A stretch of 64,000 nt of DNA from Dermatophilus congolensis (GCF_900187045.1 NZ_LT906453.1:806001-870000); one strand, 5' to 3'. Positions 26,760 to 36,201 are shown, counted from the stretch's first letter. Numbers and translations are program-made. The notes: generated by a model not told the origin, from the sequence alone.

Positions 26760-29354
26760 GTGATGAGCAACCTGTTCGAGAATGTGCCTTTTGAGGCTCT
26801 GGGCGATGTTGCGCCGAAAGGGCCTGTAACTGCGAGTGACGTGGATGGAGCTGGGGGACGTGTGCCTGCTCCGCAGGAGTCACCTGATCGTGATTTGGGG
26901 GGTGTGAGGCGTCCTGAGGGGCGTTCGGTGTTTGATGCTGCCGCGTTGGTGGAGGGGTTAAACGAGCCGCAGAAGCAGGCGGTTTTGCATGAGGGTGGGC
27001 GGTTGTTGATCGTTGCTGGTGCTGGTTCGGGCAAAACGAGGGTTTTGACGCATCGCATTGCGTATTTGTTGGGTGCTCGTGGTGTCCAGCCGGGGCAGAT
27101 TCTTGCGATTACTTTCACCAACAAGGCTGCTGGTGAGATGCGTGAGCGGGTTGAGCAGCTGGTGGGTGGTAGGGCGCGGGCGATGTGGGTGAGCACGTTT
27201 CACTCTGCGTGTGTGCGTATTTTGCGGCGTGAGGCCGACAAGATCGGCATGAAGAGCGGTTTTTCTATTTACGATGCTGCTGATAGCCAACGTTTGATGG
27301 CGTTGGTTATGCGTGAGCTGAATATTGACACTAAACGGCATACTCCGCGCAGTTTTGCTCACCGGATTAGTAACTTGAAAAATGAATTAATTGATTCGGA
27401 TGAGTTCGCTTCTCAGGCTCGTTCTGAGGGTGCAGAGGTCATTGAAGGAATTGTTGCTGATGTGTACTCGGAATATCAGCGAAGGCTGCGTCAGGCGAAC
27501 GCTTTTGATTTCGATGACCTCATCATGGTGACGGTTCATATGTTGCAAGCTTTCCCAGAGGTTGCTGAATATTACCGACGCCGGTTCCGGCACATTATGG
27601 TGGATGAGTATCAGGATACGAACCATGCCCAGTATGCATTGGTGCGGGAGCTGGCTTCTCCTATCCCGGAGAAGCCTGCTGATCCCGAAAAAGGATTACT
27701 GTCGCAACCCCGGGTTCCTGGGGCTGAATTAGTTGTCGTGGGTGACTCTGATCAGTCGATTTATGCTTTCCGTGGGGCAACTATCCGAAACATCAATGAA
27801 TTTGAACAAGATTACCCTGAGGCCACCACGATTGTCCTTGAGCAGAACTATCGTTCTACGCAGACTATTCTTTCTGCAGCTAATGCTGTTATTTCGCAAA
27901 ACAGTGAGCGTCGCCCGAAGAAGTTGTGGAGTGAGGGTGGCGCGGGGTCAAAAATTGTTGGTTATGTAGCAGATTCTGAGCACGATGAGGCTGCCTTCGT
28001 TGCACGGCGGATCGAGCGGCTTATGAAGAGCGAGTCTGTGAAACCGCACGAAGTTGCTATCTTTTATCGCACTAACGCGATGTCGCGTGCTCTTGAAGAG
28101 GTTTTGGTGCGGACTGGGCTTCCGTACAAAGTTATTGGTGGGACTCGTTTCTATGAGCGCCGCGAGGTAAAAGATGTCTTGGCGTATTTGAGAACAATCG
28201 CTAATCCCATGGATACGGTTAACTTGCGCCGCATTCTTAATGTTCCCAAGCGTGGTATTGGTGACCGTGCTGAAGCGCTTGTTGCTGATTTCGCTGATCG
28301 TGAGCGCATTGCGTTTGTTGAGGCGTTGGGGCGTGCTGATGAAATCCCGATGATGGCGAAACGCTCTGCGAATGCGGTTCGTTCGTTCACTACTTTGTTG
28401 GAGGCGCTCCGCAATATTTTGGAAGATGGAGTTGGCGTAGCTGGATTGGTCGAGGCGATTCTTGAACAGTCGGGATATCTTGACGAGCTGCGTGGAAGTA
28501 AAGATCCACAGGATGAAACTCGCTTGGATAACCTTGCGGAGCTTGTTTCGGTGGCGCGGGAGTTCGATGAAGAACGCGAAAGTCGGCGGTCTGAGGCCCA
28601 GGCCGTTGCACATGAGGAAGCGGTCGCGGATGCGTTAGCCCAAGGGCAAGACCTACCGGCGGAGACGATGTCAGCAGAGACTATGGCGGATAGTCCTTTG
28701 GCTGAGCTGACTGAGTTCCTTGAGCGGGTTTCGTTGGTAGCAGATTCGGATGATGTCCCAGATGAAGCGGTTGCTGCAGGGGGTGCAGAAGCGCAGGCTT
28801 CGGGTGAGTATGAGGGCGCAGTCACGTTGATGACCATGCACACGGCGAAAGGGTTGGAGTTCCCCGTGGTGTTTGTGGTCGGGATGGAGGATGGGACGTT
28901 CCCTCATTTCAGGGCTTTTGAAAGTTCCCATGAGATGGAAGAGGAGCGCCGTCTGGCTTATGTGGGCATTACGCGCGCGAGGGAACGGTTGCATGTATCG
29001 CGGGCTGTTGTTCGTTCTGCGTGGGGGACCCCGAAATACAATCCGCCTTCACGGTTCCTTTCGGAGATTCCGCAGGAGTTGGTGGAGTGGGAGAGAACAG
29101 AGTCTGCTGTAAGTGGGGATTTGCGTGCGGCTCCGTCGGTGGCCACGTTGTCTTCGGCGTCGCGGATGAGGCCAGTTGCGAACCGACCGATTATTGCGCT
29201 GGCTCCCGGTGATCGGGTAACGCACGATTCGTTTGGTCTAGGGCGTGTGGTCCAGATCGAAGGTGAAGGTGATCGCACAATTGCGCACGTTGACTTCGGT
29301 GAGAGCAAAGTGAAGAGGCTGTTGCTGAGGTATGCGCCGTTAGAGAAGCTGTGA
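26760..29354 (+). CDS. pcrA: ATP-dependent DNA helicase PcrA/UvrD
   Basis: Superfamily 1A 3'-5' helicase for repair and plasmid or fork processing; 864 aa. Motifs in order: Q-motif LNEPQKQAV, Walker A AGAGSGKTRVLTHR, motif Ia ITFTNKAAGEM, Walker B MVDEYQDTNHAQY, motif III GDSDQSIYAFRGA, motif IV EQNYRS, motif V LMTMHTAKGLEFPVV and motif VI YVGITRARERL. The C-terminus has the Tudor-like GDRVTHDSFGLGRVV segment that in PcrA contacts RNA polymerase. The start is GTG at 26760 or the ATG next to it. About 60 variable residues precede the helicase core. Confidence 0.97.
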   Translation: MMSNLFENVPFEALGDVAPKGPVTASDVDGAGGRVPAPQESPDRDLGGVRRPEGRSVFDAAALVEGLNEPQKQAVLHEGGRLLIVAGAGSGKTRVLTHRIAYLLGARGVQPGQILAITFTNKAAGEMRERVEQLVGGRARAMWVSTFHSACVRILRREADKIGMKSGFSIYDAADSQRLMALVMRELNIDTKRHTPRSFAHRISNLKNELIDSDEFASQARSEGAEVIEGIVADVYSEYQRRLRQANAFDFDDLIMVTVHMLQAFPEVAEYYRRRFRHIMVDEYQDTNHAQYALVRELASPIPEKPADPEKGLLSQPRVPGAELVVVGDSDQSIYAFRGATIRNINEFEQDYPEATTIVLEQNYRSTQTILSAANAVISQNSERRPKKLWSEGGAGSKIVGYVADSEHDEAAFVARRIERLMKSESVKPHEVAIFYRTNAMSRALEEVLVRTGLPYKVIGGTRFYERREVKDVLAYLRTIANPMDTVNLRRILNVPKRGIGDRAEALVADFADRERIAFVEALGRADEIPMMAKRSANAVRSFTTLLEALRNILEDGVGVAGLVEAILEQSGYLDELRGSKDPQDETRLDNLAELVSVAREFDEERESRRSEAQAVAHEEAVADALAQGQDLPAETMSAETMADSPLAELTEFLERVSLVADSDDVPDEAVAAGGAEAQASGEYEGAVTLMTMHTAKGLEFPVVFVVGMEDGTFPHFRAFESSHEMEEERRLAYVGITRARERLHVSRAVVRSAWGTPKYNPPSRFLSEIPQELVEWERTESAVSGDLRAAPSVATLSSASRMRPVANRPIIALAPGDRVTHDSFGLGRVVQIEGEGDRTIAHVDFGESKVKRLLLRYAPLEKL

Positions 29355-29367
29355 TGCGGCAATGAAT

Positions 29368-29407
29368 ATGTTGATGGGGCCGCGACATAACGCGGCCCCA
29401 TCAACAT
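29368..29407. terminator. 17-bp hairpin behind pcrA
   Basis: ATGTTGATGGGGCCGCG (29368-29384) and CGCGGCCCCATCAACAT (29391-29407) are perfectly complementary with a 6-nt loop ACATAA. It starts 13 bp after the pcrA stop. Confidence 0.75.
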
Positions 29408-29415
29408 GCTATTTG

Positions 29416-29452
29416 CTGCTGTCGCGCTGCCCATAGGGCAGCGCGACAGCAG
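29416..29452 (+). terminator. Strong intrinsic terminator behind pcrA
   Basis: CTGCTGTCGCGCTGCCC (29416-29432) and GGGCAGCGCGACAGCAG (29436-29452) form a perfect 17-bp stem with a 3-nt ATA loop, followed by TTTTAA. This is the second of two tandem hairpins and has the U-tract of a classic intrinsic terminator. Confidence 0.9.
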
Positions 29453-29795
29453 TTTTAATCCTCTACACGTGAGGTGCGGGTGGATGTCGCAGCGCGTCAC
29501 GTGTCTGGATGCGAGCGCGCACATGCCCCCGTCACTGCAGTTGTAGTGACAGTGAGCGCACTTGCTCCCAGAAGGTGGTAAAGCATGGATCGACGCAGCT
29601 GAGACACACCTAATACTCAACCGTGGCTAGAGGTAGCGCAGGTTTGGAGTATTCCCGCTCCCGGATGGTAGGCGCACTCGATGACAGCCTGGGTCGTAGG
29701 GCAGAAAAGTAGGATGAGATTTCTGACCTATTACCGGCTGTTGGTGCAGCCATTCATCGGAACGATTATCTCAGCTGAGCGTCGAGCCCGGGGAG

Positions 29796-29828
29796 TCGGG
29801 CCGCCTTTTATACCCCCAGGCGACCCGA
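29796..29828 (-). terminator. M23 peptidase terminator-like hairpin
   Basis: TCGGGCCGCC (29796-29805) and GGCGACCCGA (29819-29828) pair over 10 positions. The single mismatch is C-A when read on the + strand but a tolerable U-G in RNA from the minus strand, so the structure is suited to minus-strand transcripts leaving the M23 gene. Confidence 0.5.
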
Positions 29829-29856
29829 TCTCCTCGTAAGAAGTCTGTGGATTTCG

Positions 29857-30429
29857 TCAGGGACGAACGCCGCGGGCGTCAAGCCACGGCAGGGGGTTGA
29901 TCGCACGACCCTTAATGCGGACTTCGAAGTGCAGGTGAGGTCCGGTGGAGTGTCCGGTGTTGCCGAGTTCACCGATCTTCTCGCCAGCCTTGACTCGCGC
30001 GCCAACCTTGGTGGAGAAGCAGTTCAGGTGTGCGTAGCGGGTCTGCGTGCCATCGCCGTGGTCGACGTAAACGACCTTGCCGTACCCAGCAAGGTTGCTT
30101 GCCACGGTGACGCGTCCGGCTGCAACGGCGCGGATCGGGGTTCCCTTACGGCCAGCGAAGTCAACGCCCTTGTGCATGCGGCCCCAGCGCATTCCGAAGC
30201 CGGAAGAAATGTGGGTTCCGGTAACGGGAGCGGCGAAGGCGAAGGACTTAACTGCGGCCTGTGCTGCGCTGGAAGCAGCGGTCTGTCCGGCAATGGCGGG
30301 GGCGGCTGCTTCAGCGGTGCCGTTGCCCACGAGGCCGATGCCGGCTGCCAGAGCAGCTGAAGCGACAATTCCGCGTCCGACGTTGTTTTGCTGTTTTTGC
30401 GCTCGGTGGCGTCCCTGGTATTGCGACAT
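29857..30429 (-). CDS. Secreted M23 (LytM-type) metallopeptidase
   Basis: A 190-aa exported wall peptidase. The start at 30429 follows AAGAAGGA at normal spacing and gives SQYQGRHRAQKQ, a basic start typical for actinobacterial wall proteins, then a hydrophobic signal segment (VASAALAAGIGLVGNG) ending in AEAAA. The M23 domain has the zinc ligands His and Asp in GRMHKGVDFAG and the HxH of GPHLHFEV. Such enzymes cleave peptidoglycan cross-bridges. It is convergent with pcrA and divergent from sucC, a common actinobacterial arrangement. The frame stays open upstream to 30642; see the leader entry. Confidence 0.9.
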   Translation of the reverse strand: MSQYQGRHRAQKQQNNVGRGIVASAALAAGIGLVGNGTAEAAAPAIAGQTAASSAAQAAVKSFAFAAPVTGTHISSGFGMRWGRMHKGVDFAGRKGTPIRAVAAGRVTVASNLAGYGKVVYVDHGDGTQTRYAHLNCFSTKVGARVKAGEKIGELGNTGHSTGPHLHFEVRIKGRAINPLPWLDARGVRP

Positions 30430-30870
30430 CGTATTCCTTCTTAAGGGGTGCGGCAGTTGCTGCCGCGTTTGCACGCGGCGTACCCCACTTCCCCAGATGA
30501 AGCACAGGGAATCCTCGACCGACTCCTTCGACGGTGATGCGTGGTCGAGCAGGGTGGCATATGCCGATTCGCCATCAGGGGGGCGAACGGGGGTGACACT
30601 ACCAACTCCGTTATGGATTTGTGACATGCGCTCACACCACATCGCCGCGACACGCCGATGATAACGTTTACAAAATTCTTTTTAGAAAAAAATAGATGTA
30701 TATACGCCTACTGAATATGCTGGTCAATAACTATATTTCGCTGACCGCGATATCTTTCCGGTGTTGAAACTCACTTTTCCTGTACCTTCGAGATGTCATC
30801 TGCAGAAGTAAACCGCGGCACAGTGCGCCAGTGACGCATGAGCCACCCGACGACAATGAGGTTGTCCCTC
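30430..30870. other. 441-bp divergent regulatory region, M23 / sucC
   Basis: The middle (30655-30770) is the most A+T-rich stretch near these genes, with runs of A and T and TATATA, and probably holds both promoters. An inverted pair GGTCA (30722-30726) and TGACC (30742-30746) could be an operator. The left part is the M23 leader with two competing hairpins and an in-frame upstream reading frame. Confidence 0.5.
30450..30479 (-). promoter_or_regulatory. Two mutually exclusive hairpins before the M23 start
   Basis: GCGGCAG (30450-30456) can pair with CTGCCGC (30460-30466), or GCCGCGT (30462-30468) with ACGCGGC (30473-30479). The two stems share 30462-30466 and cannot form together. The one nearer the gene lies 6 bp from the AAGAAGGA ribosome binding site. 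This geometry allows a translational or transcriptional switch; it is not the known c-di-AMP riboswitch. Confidence 0.4.
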
Positions 30871-32049
30871 GTGGATCTTTTCGAATATCAAGCCCGAGAC
30901 ATGTTCGAGAAGCATGGTGTTCCCGTGCTTGCTGGTAAAACCGCTGATACTCCTGCAGAGGCCCGTGCTGCTGCGGAAGAAATCTCAAGCGGAGTAACTG
31001 TGGTCAAAGCCCAAGTGAAAACTGGTGGCCGAGGTAAAGCTGGGGGAGTTAAGGTCGCCAAAACCTCAGATGAAGCTGAAAAGTACGCTGAGCAGATCCT
31101 CGGGATGGACATCAAAGGACATACCGTACACCGAGTGATGATCGCGGCAGGCGCTCAGATTGAAGAAGAATACTACTTCTCAATCCTGCTGGATCGAACT
31201 AACCGCACCTACCTTGCCATGTGCAGCAAAGAGGGCGGCATGGAAATTGAACAACTTGCCATCGAGCGTCCTGAAGCACTAGCGCGCGTAGCGGTAGACC
31301 CGAACGTGGGTATTGACGAGGCAAAAGCAGACGAGATTACCGCTGCTGCAGGATTTGACGCTGATACAGCGACAAAAGTTGCGCCAGTACTTATGAAGCT
31401 GTGGCAGGTCTATCGTGACGAAGACGCCACGCTTGTTGAAGTGAACCCTCTCGTCAAAGTTGCTTCCGGCGAGATTGTTGCACTAGATGGAAAAGTCACT
31501 CTTGATGACAATGCGGTGTTCCGTCAGCCAAACCATGCTGACCTAGTAGACGAAGCTGCCGAAGACCCTCTAGAAGCGAAAGCTAAGTCGCTTGGTCTTA
31601 ACTACGTGAAGCTGGATGGCAACGTAGGCATCATCGGTAACGGTGCAGGGCTAGTGATGAGCACCCTCGATGTCGTTGCCTACGCGGGTCAAGACCACAC
31701 CGGTGGAGTCAGTAAACCGGCTAACTTCCTTGATATCGGTGGTGGCGCTTCTGCTGAGGTTATGGCGAATGGGTTGGACGTCATTCTCGGAGATGAGCAA
31801 GTCAAAGCTGTGTTCGTAAATGTGTTCGGTGGGATTACTTCATGCGATGCGGTAGCGAATGGCATCGTGGGTGCACTCAACAAGTTGGGGGATAAAGCAA
31901 CCAAGCCTTTGGTGGTTCGCCTGGATGGTAACAACGTCGAGCAGGGGCGACGCATTTTGGCTGACTATGGTCACGCTCTTGTCACCATCGAAGACACCAT
32001 GGACGGCGGTGCCCGCAAGGCTGCCGAACTCGCTGCGGCGAGCCACTGA
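30871..32049 (+). CDS. sucC: Succinate-CoA ligase, beta subunit
   Basis: With SucD it converts succinyl-CoA to succinate with formation of ATP or GTP. It is 392 aa with an ATP-grasp domain. The GTG at 30871 gives the conserved start [18 protein letters not shown] and has GAGG 9 bp upstream; the ATG 33 bp earlier adds residues the family lacks. Family blocks: [23 protein letters not shown]-type [24 protein letters not shown], and [12 protein letters not shown]. The gap to sucD is 26 bp, one operon. Confidence 0.97.
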   Translation: MDLFEYQARDMFEKHGVPVLAGKTADTPAEARAAAEEISSGVTVVKAQVKTGGRGKAGGVKVAKTSDEAEKYAEQILGMDIKGHTVHRVMIAAGAQIEEEYYFSILLDRTNRTYLAMCSKEGGMEIEQLAIERPEALARVAVDPNVGIDEAKADEITAAAGFDADTATKVAPVLMKLWQVYRDEDATLVEVNPLVKVASGEIVALDGKVTLDDNAVFRQPNHADLVDEAAEDPLEAKAKSLGLNYVKLDGNVGIIGNGAGLVMSTLDVVAYAGQDHTGGVSKPANFLDIGGGASAEVMANGLDVILGDEQVKAVFVNVFGGITSCDAVANGIVGALNKLGDKATKPLVVRLDGNNVEQGRRILADYGHALVTIEDTMDGGARKAAELAAASH

Positions 32050-32075
32050 TCTGCGAGCACTTGAGAGGGAACAAA

Positions 32076-32966
32076 ATGTCTATTTTCCTTAACGCCGACA
32101 GCAAGATCATTGTTCAAGGCATGACCGGCTCTGAAGGTATGAAGCACACGCAGCGCATGCTGGCAGCTGGTTCGCGCATTGTTGGCGGTGTTAACCCGCG
32201 TAAGGCGGTCCAGCAAGTGACGTTCGATGGCGGGCACACTGTTCCGGTCTTTGGCACAGTGGCCGAAGCAATGGCCCAGACAGGCGCCAACGTCTCGGTA
32301 GTCTTCGTGCCGCCAAAGTTCGCCAAGGACGCGGTGATCGAGGCAGTAGATGCTCAGATGCCATTGCTCGTGGTCATCACAGAAGGTATTGCGGTCAAGG
32401 ACACTGCCGAGTTCTTCAACTACGCGCAGGCTAAAGGGACTACACGGATTATTGGTCCGAACTGTCCAGGCATCATCACTCCTGAGGTGTCGAACGCAGG
32501 CATCACGCCGGCAGATATCGCTCCGACAGGGAAGCTCGGGCTTGTTTCTAAATCAGGCACATTGACGTACCAGATGATGTATGAGCTGCGGGACCTTGGG
32601 TTTACCACCGCAATCGGTATCGGTGGTGACCCGATCGTGGGAACCACGCACATTGATGCGATTGCGGCTTTTGAGGCTGACCCGCAGACCGAAGGCATCG
32701 TCATGATAGGTGAGATCGGCGGAGATGCTGAGGAGCGAGCAGCTGCTTATATCAAGGAGAATGTGACGAAGCCTGTTGTGGGGTATGTGGCTGGTTTTAT
32801 GGCTCCGGAGGGCAAAACCATGGGGCACGCTGGCGCGATTGTCTCTGGTGGAGCAGGTACGGCTGATGCAAAGAAAGCCGCTCTTGAGGCTGCTGGAGTA
32901 AAGGTGGGGAAGACTCCTACGGAGACTGCAAATCTTATGCGCGAGCTCATGGCTTCTGAGCATTGA
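32076..32966 (+). CDS. sucD: Succinate-CoA ligase, alpha subunit
   Basis: The alpha subunit binds CoA and carries the phosphorylated His. It is 296 aa. The CoA-binding Rossmann start is [16 protein letters not shown]; the middle has [13 protein letters not shown] and [15 protein letters not shown]; the phospho-His lies in [11 protein letters not shown]. The ATG at 32076 is preceded by GAGAGGGA. A 22-bp perfect hairpin ends the operon. Confidence 0.97.
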   Translation: MSIFLNADSKIIVQGMTGSEGMKHTQRMLAAGSRIVGGVNPRKAVQQVTFDGGHTVPVFGTVAEAMAQTGANVSVVFVPPKFAKDAVIEAVDAQMPLLVVITEGIAVKDTAEFFNYAQAKGTTRIIGPNCPGIITPEVSNAGITPADIAPTGKLGLVSKSGTLTYQMMYELRDLGFTTAIGIGGDPIVGTTHIDAIAAFEADPQTEGIVMIGEIGGDAEERAAAYIKENVTKPVVGYVAGFMAPEGKTMGHAGAIVSGGAGTADAKKAALEAAGVKVGKTPTETANLMRELMASEH

Positions 32967-32988
32967 TCCGTTTGCTTGCGGTGTTGTG

Positions 32989-33035
32989 ACAGGGGTGTGG
33001 GGTTTCTCCTAGCAGGAGAAACCCCACACCCCTGT
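32989..33035. terminator. 22-bp perfect hairpin behind sucCD
   Basis: The arms 32989-33010 (starting ACAGGGGTGTGGGG) and 33014-33035 are perfectly complementary with a 3-nt AGC loop. It lies 22 bp after sucD and 77 bp before the end of the opposing prepilin peptidase gene, so it may insulate both. No U-tract follows on either side. Confidence 0.75.
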
Positions 33036-33112
33036 GGTGAGTGCGCGTGTAGGCGTCAGAGGGAAGAAGTTATAAAGGTCAGCCATAGGTGTAGTGGTTG
33101 TGTCTTTGCAAC

Positions 33113-33622
33113 TTAGGTGAGATGTCCTGCGCTGATGGCGCATGCAGCACCGATGAGCATGGCTGGGCCGTGGGGTATGTGCGTGTGGCGATGCGCTTGT
33201 CGGGTGAGCAGAAGTGTGAGGGCGGTAATACCGGAGAAAGCAAAGCCAAGCCAGGCGCCGAATATGAGGGTGTCGATGCTGTGCCAACCGAGGAAAGCCC
33301 CTAGTGGTAGCGCAAGCGTTACGTCTCCGCGGCCGAGGCTGTTGGGTGCGCAGTGGTGGAGTAAACGATAGAGGAGGCGAAGGCTGAGTGCGCCTGCTGC
33401 TGCGGTGGCGAGGTGGGTGTGCCATCTGGAGGGGTCGTTAGTTATTAGGGCGGTTGTGGCCCATAGGAGAATGCCGGCAGCGAGCATGACTGCGATGGCG
33501 CCGAGGGTCAGCGGTCGGGGTAAACGGTGGTAGCGGATGTCGTTGTAGGTGAGGGGGATGGCCCATAAGAGGAAACCAATGTCCAGGGTGATGGTGATGG
33601 TGATGGTTATCGGGGTGAGCAT
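33113..33622 (-). CDS. Prepilin peptidase, A24 family, no methylase domain
   Basis: A 169-aa membrane aspartyl protease. The two catalytic Asp are in YNDIRYHRLP and GRGDVTLALPLGAFLG (the GxGD motif). Five to six hydrophobic segments are visible. It is the short TadV/CpaA-like form without the N-terminal Cys-containing methyltransferase region. The ATG at 33622 follows GGAGACACACC. No pilin, ATPase or other pilus gene is next to it, so its substrate genes must lie elsewhere or be absent. Confidence 0.82.
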   Translation of the reverse strand: MLTPITITITITLDIGFLLWAIPLTYNDIRYHRLPRPLTLGAIAVMLAAGILLWATTALITNDPSRWHTHLATAAAGALSLRLLYRLLHHCAPNSLGRGDVTLALPLGAFLGWHSIDTLIFGAWLGFAFSGITALTLLLTRQAHRHTHIPHGPAMLIGAACAISAGHLT

Positions 33623-33804
33623 GGTGTGTCTCCGCTGGTGGTGTTGGTGGCTTCATGGTGGTCGTTGTGAGGTTGGTGGCGCTGGGGCTGTGTGGGGTGA
33701 TGTGTGAGTGCGGAGGGGTTGTGGAGTAGTTGTGTATGGGGTGAACGTGTTTGGGGGTGTCGTGGTGCTTGGGTGTTTGAGGGTTGGCGGGGAAGATGGG
33801 TGGG

Positions 33805-35211
33805 ATGTCTGCGCTACGTATGCCTTCGTTTAAGTTCCGTCGCCGTGGTCCGCGTGGTTCCTCCGCGGGTGAGTCGGGTTCGTTGTCGTCTGTGAGTGTG
33901 AAAAGGCCGCCGCTTATTGGTGGTGTTGTTGAGGCTGTATGGGCGGCGTTGGTGTCGAGTGTGTTGTTTGTGTTGTTTGTATTAGTTGGGTGGTTGGCTG
34001 GTTCGACTGGGTCGGGCTCGGGGCTGGGGGCAGTGGTTTTTGGGCTGCAATCGTGGTTGTTCGCCCAGGGGGTGCCGTTGTTGATTCAGGAGCAAACGGT
34101 CAGCGTGGTGCCGTGGTTGGCAGCTGTGGTGCCGTTGGGGTCGTTGGTGTGGGCTGGTGGACGTTTGTTGGGGCGCATGCCTGATGCAGGTGGTTCTGCT
34201 AGTTCGGTGGAGTTGACCGGTTCGGGTGCGCGGCGAGATGTAGTTCGTGGTGGGATCGGTTTTGTTTCTGGGTATGCGGTAGTGCTGGTGTTAGTGGCGG
34301 TATTGGCCAGAGGTGAGGGGTTGTCTGCGTCGGTGCTGTGGGCGCCGTTTGCTGGTGTGTGCTGGCCTGTGATTGCTTTTGTGGTTGCTGTTCAGCGTCG
34401 GTTTGAGGGTGGTTTAGGACGGGTTATTCCACGGCTGGGGTGGTTTTGGCGGGTTGATGTTCCTGATTGGGGTAAGCGGGTTGTTGGCCCGGCCGTTCGT
34501 GGTGTGGTGGTGTTGTTGGCTGCGGGGGTTGTTGCGGTTGTGGCTGCGGTGGTTGTTGGGTGGCAGCGTGTTGAGGTGGTGAATAGCTATGTGAGTCCGG
34601 GGTTGGTTGGCGGTGTTTTGTTCACGGTTGTGCAGTTGGCCTATGCGTTGACGTTGGCTACGTGGGCGGTGGGTTTCGCTGCAGGCCCTGGTTTTTCAAT
34701 TGGTGAGGACACGTTGATCACGTGGGGTAATGCGAGTGTGGAGCCGGTGCCGTTGGTGCCGGTGTTGGGGGCTTTGCCCGACCCTGGGCCATTGCCGGGG
34801 TGGATGACAGCGTCAGTGGCTGTTCCTGTCGTGGTGGGGATGTGTGTGGCTGTGTGGGCGTTGCGGAGTGTGGGGAGTTCTTTGCCTGCGGTGGGCGTGC
34901 GTGAGGCGGGGCGTGCTGGTTTGGCTCCTAGGTCTGGGCGTGGCTTGTTGTTGGGGCGTTTGTTGGTGGTTTCTGGTGCAGTGCTGTTGTGTGCGGTGAT
35001 GATGGGCGCGGTTGGTGTGTTGACGGCTGGGTCATTGGGTAATCAGCGTCTGGTGGATGTAGGAGTTAGTGGTGTGGCTATGGGAGCCACGTTGGCTGCT
35101 GAGATGTTGGCGGGTGCGTGGGTGGTGGTGTTTGCCTCGATAGTGTTGCGGGCTCGTTTTGTTTCTCCGGAGGAGAGCACGAAGGAGCCCGCTACGTCAG
35201 GGCGTCGGTGA
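33805..35211 (+). CDS. DUF6350 polytopic membrane protein
   Basis: A 468-aa membrane protein with roughly ten hydrophobic segments. The segment FSIGEDTLITWGNASVEPVPLVP and the place between sucD and purN are characteristic of the actinobacterial DUF6350 family. Its function is unknown. Starts at 33784 (TTG), 33796 and 33805 (ATG) are possible; 33805 has GGGGAAG at the right distance. It is among the clearest examples here of leading-strand bias: Val, Gly and Leu make up a very large part of the chain. Confidence 0.8.
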   Translation: MSALRMPSFKFRRRGPRGSSAGESGSLSSVSVKRPPLIGGVVEAVWAALVSSVLFVLFVLVGWLAGSTGSGSGLGAVVFGLQSWLFAQGVPLLIQEQTVSVVPWLAAVVPLGSLVWAGGRLLGRMPDAGGSASSVELTGSGARRDVVRGGIGFVSGYAVVLVLVAVLARGEGLSASVLWAPFAGVCWPVIAFVVAVQRRFEGGLGRVIPRLGWFWRVDVPDWGKRVVGPAVRGVVVLLAAGVVAVVAAVVVGWQRVEVVNSYVSPGLVGGVLFTVVQLAYALTLATWAVGFAAGPGFSIGEDTLITWGNASVEPVPLVPVLGALPDPGPLPGWMTASVAVPVVVGMCVAVWALRSVGSSLPAVGVREAGRAGLAPRSGRGLLLGRLLVVSGAVLLCAVMMGAVGVLTAGSLGNQRLVDVGVSGVAMGATLAAEMLAGAWVVVFASIVLRARFVSPEESTKEPATSGRR

Positions 35212-35215
35212 TCTT

Positions 35216-36157
35216 CTAGGGGAGGCGTCGAAGTGCGGTACGGACAAGTTCCCAGAATCCGTCGGCATTGAGGTGGGTTGCGGTGCGGGTGTGGCAGTCG
35301 GTGGTGGTTGCTGTGCGTAGGTCGGTGACGGTCATGCCGCGGGTGAGTGTGCCGTGTTGCTCGACGTGGATGGGGGCTGGGATGCAGGTGATGAGTGTGG
35401 GGGCCAGGACACGTGCAACTGCGCAGGGGTCGTGGACGATTGCTCCGGTGTGGGAGCTGCCGGTGGTGCGGTAGTTCGCGCTGTAGGTGTCAAGGAGGTC
35501 GGCTACAAGGGTTGCGGTGGTTGTGTTGATGTTGCGGATGGAGGTGATGACCTCGGGGGTGGCGATGGCTTGGCGGGTGAGGTCCAGGCCGATCATGGTG
35601 ATGGGCCAGTCGGCGTTGAGGACGATAGATGCGGCTTCGGGGTCGGCGTGGATGTTGAATTCGGCGACGGGGGTGACGTTGCCGGTTCCGTGACTTCCAC
35701 CCATAAAGACGACTTCGTGTACGCGGTTGATGATGCGGGGTTCGAGGGTGATCGCGGTGGCGATGTTGGTCATGGGGCCAATGGGAACCAGAGTGATGGT
35801 GTCGGGGTCGTTGGTCATGATGGTGTCGATGATCAGTTGTGCGCCGTGGCGGGGATCGGTGGAGCGGTCAGGGGTGGGCAGTGGGATGCCGCCGATTCCG
35901 TCAGTGCCGTGGATGTGGGTGGCGTTTTTGTACGTGTTGTTGAGGGGCTGTGCGCATCCGGCTGCGATGGGCGCGGTGATGTTGCTGAGGGTTGCTAAGG
36001 CGAGTGCGTTGTGGGTGACGTTGTGGAGGGAAGAGTTGCCTCCGACAGTGGTGATAGCGGCGAGGTTGATGTCGGGGTGTCCTTGAGCGAGAAGGATGGC
36101 GATGGCGTCGTCGATGCCGGGGTCGCAGTCCAGGATGATGGTGGGGGTTGCGTTCAT
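35216..36157 (-). CDS. Inosine-uridine-type nucleoside hydrolase
   Basis: A 313-aa calcium-dependent hydrolase that splits ribonucleosides to base and ribose. The Ca2+ site is the N-terminal DCDPGIDDAIA, and the second part lies in FMGGSHGTGNVTPVAEFNIHAD (substrate-contacting Asn and Asp); a late His-Asp pair is in GAIVHDPCAVA. Substrate preference cannot be read. It is convergent with the DUF6350 gene (4-bp gap) and divergent from purN, so purine salvage and synthesis genes share one control region. Confidence 0.9.
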   Translation of the reverse strand: MNATPTIILDCDPGIDDAIAILLAQGHPDINLAAITTVGGNSSLHNVTHNALALATLSNITAPIAAGCAQPLNNTYKNATHIHGTDGIGGIPLPTPDRSTDPRHGAQLIIDTIMTNDPDTITLVPIGPMTNIATAITLEPRIINRVHEVVFMGGSHGTGNVTPVAEFNIHADPEAASIVLNADWPITMIGLDLTRQAIATPEVITSIRNINTTTATLVADLLDTYSANYRTTGSSHTGAIVHDPCAVARVLAPTLITCIPAPIHVEQHGTLTRGMTVTDLRTATTTDCHTRTATHLNADGFWELVRTALRRLP

Positions 36158-36201
36158 GCGCGCAGAGTAGCGATTGTGGGTGTGGCAGTTAGGCTCGTTG
36201 C

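Larger units (their letters stand above)
29355..29856. other. 502-bp gap between pcrA and M23 peptidase
   Basis: The convergent gap begins with two strong hairpins (29368-29407 and 29416-29452) and ends with the hairpin of the M23 gene (29796-29828). The 340 bp between hold no convincing frame; a few short inverted repeats such as TCAGCTGAGC (29771-29780) are present. No tRNA-like T-loop was seen. Confidence 0.6.

Noticed and set aside
30430-30660. c-di-AMP (ydaO-type) riboswitch before the M23 peptidase
   Set aside because: Expected because such genes often have it, but the conserved GGGUGAAUC and CCGACAGCU segments were not found.
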